From: CBDFGN01 sp965247065
Lineage (GTDB): Bacteria; Bacteroidota; Bacteroidia; Cytophagales; Cyclobacteriaceae
Length of the DNA stretch: 64,000 nucleotides
Assembly: GCA_965247065.1 (NCBI GenBank)
Contig: CBDFGN010000006.1
Span: forward strand, 4,464,001-4,528,000
Direction: 5' to 3'
A model generated the notes under the pieces. That model made no database searches, was not told the origin of the DNA, and saw only the letters and a program-made list of their open reading frames with translations. Shown here one piece after another: positions 49,985 through 58,732 of this stretch. The position numbers and the translations under genes are program-made. Numbering within the stretch: position 1 is the stretch's first letter; each line of letters starts with the position of its first letter.

Positions 49985-51379
49985 CTATAGGGCCAAAATG
50001 CGGTAAATCGTCATTCCTGCTTTGGCGGCAATTGATTTTAGCTTGTATTTCGCTGAATTCACACTTAAAAACGAATTACCCCTACTTCTGTGGTAATTCA
50101 CCTCATTATTTACTCGGCTGACCGCAAAGTCGTAATACCGGCGGGAATAAGTTCGCTTGAATTCAATTTGTCTATCTGAGGTAGTACTCCAATCCAAATG
50201 GTTTTGCATGACGGGCACAATTTCGTCGTATAATTCCGTTCCGCGAATAGGATATGCCAGGGTAATGGTGAAATGATCAGGGTTGGAGATTTTAAGGTGC
50301 CTGATGGTCTCTTTTATATCCTGTTCAGTCTCGCCTGGATATCCCAGCATAACGAATGTGCCGGCTTGCATGCCCTTCCTTTTGGCCAATTGGATCATCT
50401 CTCTCACCTGCTCCACTTTCACTCTTCGATCCATCAGGTCAATAATCTTTTGCGATCCACTTTCCGCACCAATCCATACCCTGAAGCAGCCGGTATCCTT
50501 TAAAGTACTGATCACTTCTTCGTTCAGTCGATCGGAGCGCGTGATACACTCATATGAGATTTGCAGATTCTCTTTAGCCAACTCCTCCCTGAACCCAGAC
50601 AACCACTTATGGCTTATAGTAAAGACATCATCTACGAACCAAATCGTGTCCGGCTGATATTGTTCTTCTATCTGTCTAAGCTCCCGAACCACATTGGCCG
50701 GCGATCGTCGGCGGTAGCTTAGCCCATAAACCGCCCGGCTGCACCATTTGCAAGTATACGGACAACCACGCATGGTGCTTACTGAGATAGCATTTATCCC
50801 ATGAAATTCGGTCCAGGCGTTGAGATACTTGCTTAAGTCGATCTTGTGTCGATTTGGGATCGGTAAATGGTCAATTTCCCGAATTTGGGTACGCTCCTGT
50901 GTTCGAATGATATGATCTTCCTTGCGCAGTGCCAATCCCGGAATTTGCTCGGGAGAACCGGTTCCTTGCTCCAGGGATTGAATTAGTTCAAGGCAGGTCT
51001 CCTCCCCTTCCCCGAGAATCACATAATCGGCACCGTTTTCCAAAAATCGAGAGTCGCTATTTCTCACTTCCTGCCCCCCCAGAATGATCACGGTATCCTT
51101 CAATGCCTCGGATTGTCTTACGAACCGGATGGTTTCAAGAACATTCACTTTGGTCATCAGGTTAACGTAAACACCCAGGTATTTTGGTCTGTATCGCAGT
51201 AAGAAATCAAACAAAGCGGCCTTATTGGAGAAAGTGGTGTCATAGACATCATTGTCAATGCCTTTCTGCTCCAGGTAGGCCGAAATGCATAACAAGCCCA
51301 ACGGAGGATAGGGTCGCATAATCTTGCTTTCCTTTTGGTCTTCATCGAGAAAATAGCCGTGGGTAAGAAGGGTCTTCAT
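49985..51379 (-). CDS. Radical SAM protein with B12-binding-like N-terminus
   Basis: The product is 464 residues. The N-terminus is a cobalamin-binding-type domain: YPPLGLLCISAYLEQKGID, VIILGGQEVRNSD and ADYVILGEGEETCLELI. The radical-SAM cluster is STMRGCPYTCKWCSRAVY. The barrel includes CFRVWIGAESGSQKIIDLMD and AGTFVMLGYPGETEQDIKET. It is closely similar to the interrupted gene at 52170/54901, so the two are likely tandem duplicates that later diverged. It overlaps the methyltransferase gene at 51379 by one base. Confidence 0.92.
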   Translation of the reverse strand: MKTLLTHGYFLDEDQKESKIMRPYPPLGLLCISAYLEQKGIDNDVYDTTFSNKAALFDFLLRYRPKYLGVYVNLMTKVNVLETIRFVRQSEALKDTVIILGGQEVRNSDSRFLENGADYVILGEGEETCLELIQSLEQGTGSPEQIPGLALRKEDHIIRTQERTQIREIDHLPIPNRHKIDLSKYLNAWTEFHGINAISVSTMRGCPYTCKWCSRAVYGLSYRRRSPANVVRELRQIEEQYQPDTIWFVDDVFTISHKWLSGFREELAKENLQISYECITRSDRLNEEVISTLKDTGCFRVWIGAESGSQKIIDLMDRRVKVEQVREMIQLAKRKGMQAGTFVMLGYPGETEQDIKETIRHLKISNPDHFTITLAYPIRGTELYDEIVPVMQNHLDWSTTSDRQIEFKRTYSRRYYDFAVSRVNNEVNYHRSRGNSFLSVNSAKYKLKSIAAKAGMTIYRILAL

Positions 51380-52170
51380 TAAACTAATCTAAATTCGGCC
51401 AGATAATGATCAGAGGCATATGCAACCAAGCTATTGCCCCGGATCTGTTTCTCCAGGGAAGCGAGTGCTTTCAGAACATTGGGCCTTTTGATGAAGAAAG
51501 GCTCCAAGTAGGAGGGCGGCAAAAAGAAACCTACCGGTCTTACGGCTACTGGTCGAAATTTGGGCTTGAATAAGGTCGTGAGACCTCGGGGGGAATAATA
51601 CCAGGTAGGTTGTAGTGATCCGTCCGGAAATTCCACCTCTACCGGTACCGGACGGGACCTTCTACCGGCTGCACTTGGCTGTCCTTTCATTAAAAAGTAG
51701 GCAGTTTCCCATAAGCAAAACCTGCCCATCAATACGCAAACTACCCGGCCTCCGGGCTCAAGCCGGTCAGCCAGATCCAGAACCGTCGCCCCCAGCTGAT
51801 ACGGATTTACACAATTGAAGCCCCCAAAATTTGAAAAAATCAAGTCAAAACTCCCGCTAATGGGGGAGAGGTCGGTTAAGTCGCAAACGGATGTTTGAAT
51901 GCATCCTTCAAGGTTTTTTTGAACTACTTTTTTTTGAGCCCTCGCAATCATGGCCTCAGATACATCGGTTGCGACAACCTTATTGTTTTTAGAGGCCAGA
52001 AAAATGGCGTCTTCTCCTGTCCCACAGTTAATTTCTAGCACTCTGGAATGGTTGAATCGCTCATGTTTGTCCAGGTAATTCCAGACTGCCAGGCGTTGAG
52101 CGTGACCAATATGGCTGTGGGTAAACGAAAGGTCATAATCTTCGGCGATCCGGTCAAAAACTGTAATCAT
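51379..52170 (-). CDS. Class I SAM-dependent methyltransferase
   Basis: The product is 263 residues from the ATG at 52170 (MITVFDRIAEDYDLSF), which overlaps the upstream stop as TAATG; an in-frame extension 40 codons longer lies inside the neighbouring gene and is rejected. Motif I is VLEINCGTGEDAIFLAS, and ATDVSEAMIARAQ follows. It is of the ubiE-like small-molecule type. Since it is coupled on both sides to radical-SAM genes, it probably acts in the same modification pathway. Confidence 0.9.
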   Translation of the reverse strand: MITVFDRIAEDYDLSFTHSHIGHAQRLAVWNYLDKHERFNHSRVLEINCGTGEDAIFLASKNNKVVATDVSEAMIARAQKKVVQKNLEGCIQTSVCDLTDLSPISGSFDLIFSNFGGFNCVNPYQLGATVLDLADRLEPGGRVVCVLMGRFCLWETAYFLMKGQPSAAGRRSRPVPVEVEFPDGSLQPTWYYSPRGLTTLFKPKFRPVAVRPVGFFLPPSYLEPFFIKRPNVLKALASLEKQIRGNSLVAYASDHYLAEFRLV

Positions 52171-53360
52171 TACCTGGATTTCTCTAATTGTTTTAACCGA
52201 AACCGATCGACCTTGGAGGCGGGAAGATAGTAGAGCGATCCAAGCATTTTTCTGAATTCTCCTTGAGTGATATTGCCAGGCTGGCTCCACAACTTCCTAA
52301 AGATTTGAGAACCCATTTTTTGACGGTAGGTCTTGTGCACATATCGGTGTAACCTCTTGTAATATTGTGGCTGGAAATGACCAGAGAACATCATATCCAA
52401 ATCGTCAGAATCCGACCAGTTAGCCTTGCCAACCAGCTGGGACTTTACCTTGTCATAGAACTTTGTTCCTGGCAGAGGATATGACACCGAAATGCCGATC
52501 TCATCGGGCAGCAAATCCAATACCATTTCGATGGTTCTTTCAATGTCGGAACTGTCCTCACCTAAATAGCCAAATTGAAGGAAGAAACCAACTTTGATCC
52601 CAGCTTGCCGCAAGCTTTTAGTGGCATCCTGGATTTGTTCAACGGTGGTGCCTTTGTCCATAGAATCCAAAATCTTTTGCGAACCCGACTCGGCACCAAC
52701 CCAGGCCGTTTCTAATCCCGAATCGGCTAGCGCCTCCACGGTATCCTCCTGAAGGAGGAGATCCACCCGTGACTGAATTTTATATCTGAACACCAGATGG
52801 CGGAGCTTCACCTGATCCCGAAACTCCTGTACCCATCCCGGTTTTAGCCCAAATATGTCATCGCACATCCAAAAATGATCCGGCTCAAATTCTCTCAGCA
52901 AATACTCCATTTCTTCAGCGACTTTTGCAGGAGAGCGTGTATTATAGCGGTTGCCGTAAATGGGTTTGGCACACCAGTTGCACTTAAATGGACAACCCCT
53001 GGTGGTGGCCATGTTTAGGGAAAAATAACCATGCTTTCGGGTCCAGGCGTTACGATAATCTTCCATATTGACCAAATCCCAAGCGGCAAACGGCAATGAA
53101 TCTAAATCAGTCAGAACCGGTCTCTTTCCGGTGGTAATAGATTCCTGTCTATCTAAATAGGCCAACCCCGCTATGTCTCGCAGATCCTGAACCCCCTTTT
53201 CCAGGCTTTCGATAAGCTCTTCCAGGGTCTTCTCTCCCTCGCCGAATATCACGAAATCTGCGCCCTGTGCCAGATACATTTCATGCCGGTCGGTGGAATC
53301 AGAACTACAGGCAATAACTTTGCAGCCGGATTTTTTACCCAATCGAATCATCTCAAAGTA
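52170..53360 (-). pseudogene. Radical SAM (B12-type) gene, 3' part
   Basis: This is the C-terminal part of a radical-SAM gene cut by IS110. The fragment holds the cluster motif TTRGCPFKCNWCAKPIYG, GAESGSQKILDSMDKGT and the rest of the barrel. With the upstream fragment (54634-54901) and removal of 1271 bp, the frame is continuous and reads M-R-Q-A-Y-F-E-M-I-R-L-G-K. The Cys cluster is therefore encoded downstream of the insertion, without its B12-type N-terminus. A TTG or ATG near 53351 could start a truncated protein. Confidence 0.85.
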
Positions 53361-53576
53361 CCTTTAGATTAGGCCTCTAGGATTATTCCAAGAATCAAGG
53401 TTTATTTTTATGAGGTGACCAAGGCGGTCATGAGTTAACACTGGCAGAGGCGAATTATGCAAAGGCCTAGGTTTGCGACCTATCTCGCGATTCAATCCTC
53501 TGCCAGCTTTTTTGAACAAGCATCAAATAGAAATTTGGGACTAGACCCATTAGTAAGGTTTTGATCGTGTTCAAAA
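53361..53576 (+). ncRNA. Candidate IS110 bridge RNA region, copy 2
   Basis: Two consecutive hairpins with large loops are visible. Hairpin 1: CTGGCAGAGG (53441-53450) pairs with CCTCTGCCAG (53497-53506), with a 46-nt loop. Hairpin 2: TTTTTGAACA (53509-53518) pairs with TGTTCAAAAA (53568-53577), with a 49-nt loop, and ends at the transposase ATG. Loop 2 holds ATAGAAAT (53527-53534), identical to eight bases at the element's right end (54624-54631), and AAGG (53555-53558), complementary to the CCTT at the left end. Loop 1 holds AAAG (53461-53464), as in both left targets, and TCTCG (53483-53487), complementary to the right flank of copy 1. This is the expected donor and target loop layout of an IS110 bridge RNA. 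Confidence 0.65.
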
Positions 53577-54620
53577 ATGTTAACCCACTTGATAAGTCTT
53601 AATGGTAAAGTTATGAATTTCAATTATTTCGTGGGCATTGATGTTTCAAAGTCAACCCTTGATTTTACGGTAGTACAAAATAGTCACAGGTTGTTTCACC
53701 TAAGAACTGCTAATAGTCTGAAAGGGATTAAGAGTTTTATCAAGAGACTTATGCAGCTGCCTGGCTACCAGCCTGACCAGGTTTTGTTTTGCCTGGAATT
53801 CACTGGGATCTATAACAATCATCTGCTCAATTACTTTGAAAAACAGCAGCTCAATGTGTGGCTGGAATCGGCCCGGCAGATCAAACAATCCCTGGGTGTT
53901 TTGAGAGGAAAGAACGATCAGGTGGATTCCTATCGAATCGCTCAATATGCCTGTCGAAACCAGGACAAAGCCCAGTTATGGAAGCCTTCTCGAAAGAAAA
54001 TCCGCAATTTAAAGTTCATGCTATCACTCAGAGAACGACTGCTCAAGACTAAACTGCAGTTGGCAACTCCTTTAAAGGAGGCCTGTGGTTTTGTGGATGA
54101 TGATGTGATGCAACTTCAGAAAACTACCCTCAAACCGGTACTAGCTAACATGGAGAAAAAGCTCAAGGCTTTGGATCTGAAAATTTATGATTTCATTCGA
54201 TCCGATCAATCTTTAAATGAGCTCTTTGAGCAAGTGACTTCAGTGGATAACATTGGATCTACTATTGCAGCCCATTTCATTGCAACTACCAATGAGTTCA
54301 AAGACTTTACTGAGGCCAAGAAGTTTGCCTGTTACTCAGGGGTAGTGCCCTTCGAGTACCGATCCGGCACCAGCTACCGGGGCCGGAGTCGAGTTTCGCA
54401 TCTGGCCAATAAGAAGATGAAAAAGCTCCTGCATCTGGCAGCCATGTCAGCGGTTACTCATCCGGGGGAATTAAGGGATTATTATGAACGGAAAGTGGAA
54501 TCAGGGAAAAACAAAATGTCGGTGTTGAATGCGATCCGGAACAAACTTATTCATAGAGTTTTTGCTGTAGTCCGAGAAACCAGAAAATATGAAAAAACAT
54601 ATACCCTGACTCTTGCTTGA
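53577..54620 (+). CDS. IS110-family transposase, copy 2
   Basis: The product is 347 residues, identical to the protein of copy 1 (177-1220), with the same DEDD and serine motifs and the same likely start at methionine 13 (MNFNYFVGID). The stop lies about 13 bp before the right end of the element. It is intact. Confidence 0.95.
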   Translation: MLTHLISLNGKVMNFNYFVGIDVSKSTLDFTVVQNSHRLFHLRTANSLKGIKSFIKRLMQLPGYQPDQVLFCLEFTGIYNNHLLNYFEKQQLNVWLESARQIKQSLGVLRGKNDQVDSYRIAQYACRNQDKAQLWKPSRKKIRNLKFMLSLRERLLKTKLQLATPLKEACGFVDDDVMQLQKTTLKPVLANMEKKLKALDLKIYDFIRSDQSLNELFEQVTSVDNIGSTIAAHFIATTNEFKDFTEAKKFACYSGVVPFEYRSGTSYRGRSRVSHLANKKMKKLLHLAAMSAVTHPGELRDYYERKVESGKNKMSVLNAIRNKLIHRVFAVVRETRKYEKTYTLTLA

Positions 54621-54633
54621 TCCATAGAAATCG

Positions 54634-54901
54634 CTTGGCGCATGTTAGTCAAGCACATTTTGGTGAGGTAATTGAACCCATCATCATAAATCACCAGATA
54701 ATCAGGTGCCTCTTTTAGAAATGACGTTAGCTCGTGCGGTCCTCTGGCCAGGCCTGCATCAAAAAGATCCACTTCATGACCCACCTTTCTCATGAGGGCG
54801 GCGGCTATTAGGGTTCCCAAAGGTGGATAGGGTTGTCGGAACTCCCACTGCTTGGAGTCAAAGCGGTAAAAATAGGAGTGGGTAAATATTATTTTTGCCA
54901 C
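54634..54901 (-). pseudogene. Radical SAM (B12-type) gene, 5' part
   Basis: This is the N-terminal 89 or so codons of the gene interrupted by IS110: MAKIIFTHSYFYRFDSKQW and PYPPLGTLIAAALMRKVGHEV, a cobalamin-binding-type start closely like that of the gene at 49985. It runs into the element after L-T-N-M-R-Q-A. The ATG at 54901 overlaps the last base of the upstream nucleotidyltransferase gene, so it lay in the operon. Confidence 0.85.
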
Positions 54902-55848
54902 TAGGTCAACTCTATTGAGTGTTTTTGCTCAAACTCCGCGATCTTCCTGGAGTACCTGGACGTTATCACTCTCTGGAAATCTCTTGGATGGTTCTTTGAT
55001 ACGTAATTCCGGGACCGGAAGGCTCGTTCAAAATCATTGTCCTGATATAAATGAGCATACTTAGAAACCCATCTTCGATTAGTGATTTCGCGAAAATAGC
55101 CGTCCAGCCTATCCCCGATTCGATTGTCAAGCACGAATTGAAGAACCTTTTTCACGAGAACCTTGGATCCATTTAGATTAGATGACGCAGTTCTCGGAGG
55201 GAAATTCGGATAGAATTCCCGGACCCATTGATTGTTTTGAATAAACTTAAAGTAGAGGTCCGGATTATAAGCAGGGATAAGCGTAACGATTTCGGTAGCC
55301 GTGAATATGTTTTTGTCCTCAATTTCCAGATGATGGGAATCCAGAAAATAGTTAACGCAGAAATACTTGTGGGAATTAAGTAAGAAAAGCCTCTTGAACA
55401 AGACCAGAAGCGTCCTGGCCAGCCAAAGACGCCCCGGCTGAGTGATAATGAAGTAGTCAATGTCACTCTGTTGGTCCATGTAGCCCTTGGAAAGGGATCC
55501 GGAAAGCATCACTGCAGTAACAAAAGGGAAAGAGCCTATCCACCTTCCGATTCGAATGGCCAGCTTCATTTTTTTTTCTGCTAAATGATTGCCTCGCAGG
55601 CGACGTTCCACGAGTTCAGTTTTTGGATGCAGTAAATAGAAACCTTGAATCTTGAACAACATTTCTGCAGAAACAAGGTATTCAAGTTCCTCGTTCAGGG
55701 ATTCATATTCGTCTATGGGTCGGGAGTTGGAACGAAGTATTTCATCCTCGGTCAAGGGGTAGTCAAAAATGTCATAGTACAACATCGTTTTGAGAATGCC
55801 GACTTCTACTTGGGTAATTGATTTTAAAGAGTTTTCCGGGCTCGACAT
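54901..55848 (-). CDS. Nucleotidyltransferase-domain protein
   Basis: The product is 315 residues. The core motif is VMLSGSLSKGYMDQQSDIDYFII (GS-G...D-D), the active site of the pol-beta nucleotidyltransferase fold. The N-terminal 90 residues are helical and may bind a partner. The substrate is unknown. It lies between the O-antigen ligase gene (1 bp gap) and the radical-SAM gene, so it is in the glycan operon. It might tag or activate a sugar or lipid, but that is a guess. Confidence 0.75.
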   Translation of the reverse strand: MSSPENSLKSITQVEVGILKTMLYYDIFDYPLTEDEILRSNSRPIDEYESLNEELEYLVSAEMLFKIQGFYLLHPKTELVERRLRGNHLAEKKMKLAIRIGRWIGSFPFVTAVMLSGSLSKGYMDQQSDIDYFIITQPGRLWLARTLLVLFKRLFLLNSHKYFCVNYFLDSHHLEIEDKNIFTATEIVTLIPAYNPDLYFKFIQNNQWVREFYPNFPPRTASSNLNGSKVLVKKVLQFVLDNRIGDRLDGYFREITNRRWVSKYAHLYQDNDFERAFRSRNYVSKNHPRDFQRVITSRYSRKIAEFEQKHSIELT

Positions 55849-55849
55849 G

Positions 55850-57221
55850 TTAAAGAGGCTCAGTTGAAGGGGAGAAGAATCTGCCTATCCTGGAATGGCG
55901 CCGGCTAACCTCATGGCCCAAATACCCAAATGCCATCAGCGAGTTGAAAACCGTGTAGAACATGACGCCCTTGTGCCGTTCCATTAAAGACTCTGTACCA
56001 CAGACAATGGCAAAAAGGGCTAAAAATGATAGATAGAGAATTGCCCCTTTTTCCAGGGCAAGAATGGCAGGAATTATAAGGCCCAGCACCAAAAGAGTAA
56101 GACCGAATAGGCCCAAGGCTACGGCCACCTCCAGATATTGGTTGTGGGAATCGTTGATAGGTGCCGGGGACATATTCATTTGGGAGTAGCTCCCACCGAT
56201 AGCCTCACTGACATCCCCAGTTCCCACTCCCCAGAGCCAATTATTCTTAAACTGAAGCCAGCTGGCGTACCAATGATAAAACCTCAAATTCGTTGAATTC
56301 CAGCTTCCAGAATCCTTCGCTATCTCCATTTTAGTCTTACTTGGCTCCCAGAAAAAACGATGGTATGTCACAGGACTTAAATACATCACTCCAAAGAAAA
56401 TAATAAGATAGATAGAAATTATTGCGAGCCCGTTTCGCATCATTTTTTGCTCTTTATACCAATAAAAGACAAACCCAACAACCCCAATCAGATAGCCCAG
56501 AATAGCAATCCTGGAGCTCAAGAAAATAGTAAAGATGCTGCAATAGCACACTGCAACCATGAAAAAGAAAGACTCAAGAGGAGATATGATTTCCAACCGG
56601 GGTAAATAGTAATTGCAAATTAGCAGTACACAAAAACCCAGATACAAGCCAAAATACGTGGGTTGCATCTGAATCAACGAACCGAGATTAATATAAGAGA
56701 AGTAATCAAGGATCATAGAAGTTATTCCCGGATGCTGTTCAAAATAGACTGGTCCGTTAATCAGGTCCCAATTTTGAGAAGGAAAGTGTTCCATGTTGAT
56801 AGCCTTGTATCCCTGATACCCAATACAAGCTATTGAAATGCTAAGGCAAGATATTACGAATGAGACAGCAATTAGCCGTAGCCGGGCAGGACCGAGGGAA
56901 CCAGAAGTCACGATCACGATCGGGAAAATCAAAATTGAAAACTTTCGGGATAGGATTTCCCACCCATTTTCCAGATTGGACGTGTATAACATCCCAACTA
57001 GGTAAGCCGCATATAAGCCGATGTACAGCCAACTCAGTGGACAATTCATAAAGATTTTCCATTTGGCTGGGAAATTCCCCTCAATCAACCAATTGATTAC
57101 CAAAAAGGCCATGGTCCAATTGGATAAAAAGGGTGAGAAGGGCAGACATCCTACGCAAGCAAGCGAGCAGCAAGAAGTAGTAGATGTCTTTATGAAGAGC
57201 CTTTCGATTCAACTTTTCCAT
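55850..57221 (-). pseudogene. O-antigen ligase-like protein, frameshifted at the N-terminus
   Basis: The main frame from 57112 is 420 residues: about 10 membrane helices and a large periplasmic loop near the middle (GVGTGDVSEAIGGSYSQ, then NDSHNQYLEVAVALGLFG), the hallmark of WaaL-type O-antigen ligases. The first helix is missing in that frame. A natural start exists at the ATG at 57221 (MEKLNRKALHKDIYYFLLLAC), overlapping the end of the upstream GT2 gene. It would join the main frame as ACVGCLPFSPFLSNWTM if one copy of the duplicated 4-bp unit GCAA at 57155-57162 were removed. So the gene carries a 4-bp tandem duplication. Confidence 0.75.
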
Positions 57222-58032
57222 TGTAAAGGCGCATTACGGATTGGTTTATTTTCCGTCTCTCTTTATCAAAGAACCAGCCCCACTTATTGAAATATATGAT
57301 CGCTGAGTAACTGTTGTACAACATGAGACGGAAACTCTTGTAGCTGCCTTTGGCATACTGGTGATAAACCTGGACGCCGGGATAAAACAATGTTTGAAAA
57401 TGGCGGCCAACCCTTCGTGTCAAGTCTGTATCCTCAACATACATGAACATCCTTTCGTCGAACAATCCGACTTTCTTAAGTGCGTTTGTTCGGAGGAACA
57501 TAAAGCATCCCGATAGAAACGGAACCTCCATAACTTCATTGTAGTCGGTGAAACGCATCTCATATCGGAAGTTATTCTTTTGATTCCTTAGCAAGAACTT
57601 TAGGAATCTTCTTGAAATCAACGTGTACGGGGTTGGGAGTAGTTTACACAGGTGTTGAATACTGCCATCAGGGTTAAGGATCTTTGGCATCACCAATCCC
57701 GCATGGGGATTATCTTCCATGAATTCTAGTAGCTTGGTCAGAGTGGGGCCATTGAAAAATATATCCGGGTTTAAGATGAGATGATATTTCGAGGCGCCCA
57801 TAACTTCCCTGATCGCGAGATTATGCCCTCTCCCAAACCCGATATTTCTCTCGTTATGTATATATTTTATCTTTGGGTCCTCACACACACGGGATAGTTG
57901 GTCCGTGGGTGAGTTGTCCACCACTAGTAGCTCGACATCAAGTTCTGTCCTGAGAACGCTATCAATGGCCCTGGCCAGAGTGGCGGGCTCATCTTTATAG
58001 ACCACTATCGAGGCGCTTATGGATTTAGTCAT
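57190..58032 (-). CDS. Glycosyltransferase family 2 (rhamnosyltransferase-like)
   Basis: The product is 280 residues. It has SASIVVYKDEPATLARAID, VELLVVDNSPTDQ, NERNIGFGRGHNLAIRE and LILNPDIFF (DxD-like), then PFLSGCFMFLRTNALKKVGLFDERMFMYVEDTDL. That order is typical of WbbL-type rhamnosyltransferases. It overlaps the next GT2 by 8 bp upstream, and its end overlaps the start of the O-antigen ligase gene. Confidence 0.9.
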   Translation of the reverse strand: MTKSISASIVVYKDEPATLARAIDSVLRTELDVELLVVDNSPTDQLSRVCEDPKIKYIHNERNIGFGRGHNLAIREVMGASKYHLILNPDIFFNGPTLTKLLEFMEDNPHAGLVMPKILNPDGSIQHLCKLLPTPYTLISRRFLKFLLRNQKNNFRYEMRFTDYNEVMEVPFLSGCFMFLRTNALKKVGLFDERMFMYVEDTDLTRRVGRHFQTLFYPGVQVYHQYAKGSYKSFRLMLYNSYSAIIYFNKWGWFFDKERRKINQSVMRLYNGKVESKGSS

Positions 58033-58732
58033 TCTTGATCTCTAAAAGGCCCCTTAATATTTGGAGCCGAATTTTAAATCTCTTCCAGAGGCTGGATCGA
58101 CTCTGCAAATCCGAAGCGTTGGAGCCGTGTCTGCGGTAATATACTAACTTCTCCGGCATAAAGTGCACCTTAAAAAATCGCTCTGCCACTAATCCAAACC
58201 ATAGATCATGCATCGGGACATTTGCCGGAAACGGAATAGCTTTTTCCAGGACGTTTCGTTTTAGCGCCATGCAACAGCCTATGTAGGAGTTTTTTATAAG
58301 ATTTCTCAGCAGTCCCTTCTTAGAGCTATTGAACTCAAAGAACGAAGGATGCATAGTTGCGAGTTCCTGATCCACTACGGCACAATCGCTTACCACCAAA
58401 TCATATTCTAGTAATGCTTCCACCATCATTTCGATTTTCTTCGGATGCCAGACATCATCCTGATCAGCCAGGAAAATGTATTCGCCCTGACAACGTTTTA
58501 GAGCGTTTTCAAAGTTCCAAACAATTCCACTGGGACCATTGTTTCTTAGCACCGTGACCCTTTTGTCAGACTTATACTGATCTAGAATCCGCAACGTTGC
58601 GTCAGTGGAATTATCGTCCGAAATAATTACTTCATCAATCGTCCCAAGCTGACAGACTATCGAATCCACTTGCTGTTTTATGAATCTTTCTCCGTTATAA
58701 ACGGCCAGGCATATTGATATCTTAGCCTGCAT
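58025..58732 (-). CDS. Glycosyltransferase family 2
   Basis: The product is 235 residues. Motifs are ISICLAVYNGERFIKQQVDSI, EVIISDDNSTDATLRI and YIFLADQDDVWHPKKIEMMV, giving the DxD-type metal site. No membrane anchor is seen. It overlaps both neighbours by 8-11 bp, so translation is probably coupled. The sugar specificity is unknown. Confidence 0.9.
   Translation of the reverse strand: MQAKISICLAVYNGERFIKQQVDSIVCQLGTIDEVIISDDNSTDATLRILDQYKSDKRVTVLRNNGPSGIVWNFENALKRCQGEYIFLADQDDVWHPKKIEMMVEALLEYDLVVSDCAVVDQELATMHPSFFEFNSSKKGLLRNLIKNSYIGCCMALKRNVLEKAIPFPANVPMHDLWFGLVAERFFKVHFMPEKLVYYRRHGSNASDLQSRSSLWKRFKIRLQILRGLLEIKND

Larger units (their letters stand above)
53361..54633 (+). mobile_element. 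IS110-family insertion sequence, copy 2
   Basis: This is the same 1273-bp stretch as 164-1436, in the opposite orientation. The left end starts CCTTTAGATT and the right end finishes CATAGAAATCG. The target on the left reads CTCAAAGTA, against GGTAAAGTT for copy 1 in the same orientation, so AAAGT is shared. The two copies, inverted to each other, are 52 kb apart. Confidence 0.9.

Noticed and set aside
52170..52290. Longer start for the methyltransferase gene
   Set aside because: The extra 40 codons lie inside the radical-SAM gene and lack family similarity; the TAATG overlap start is better.
53441..53513. The CTGGCAGAGG stem followed by TTTTTT read as a simple terminator
   Set aside because: The loop is 46 nt long and the T run is the start of a second perfect stem, so a structured RNA with two loops explains it better, although some terminator activity is not excluded.
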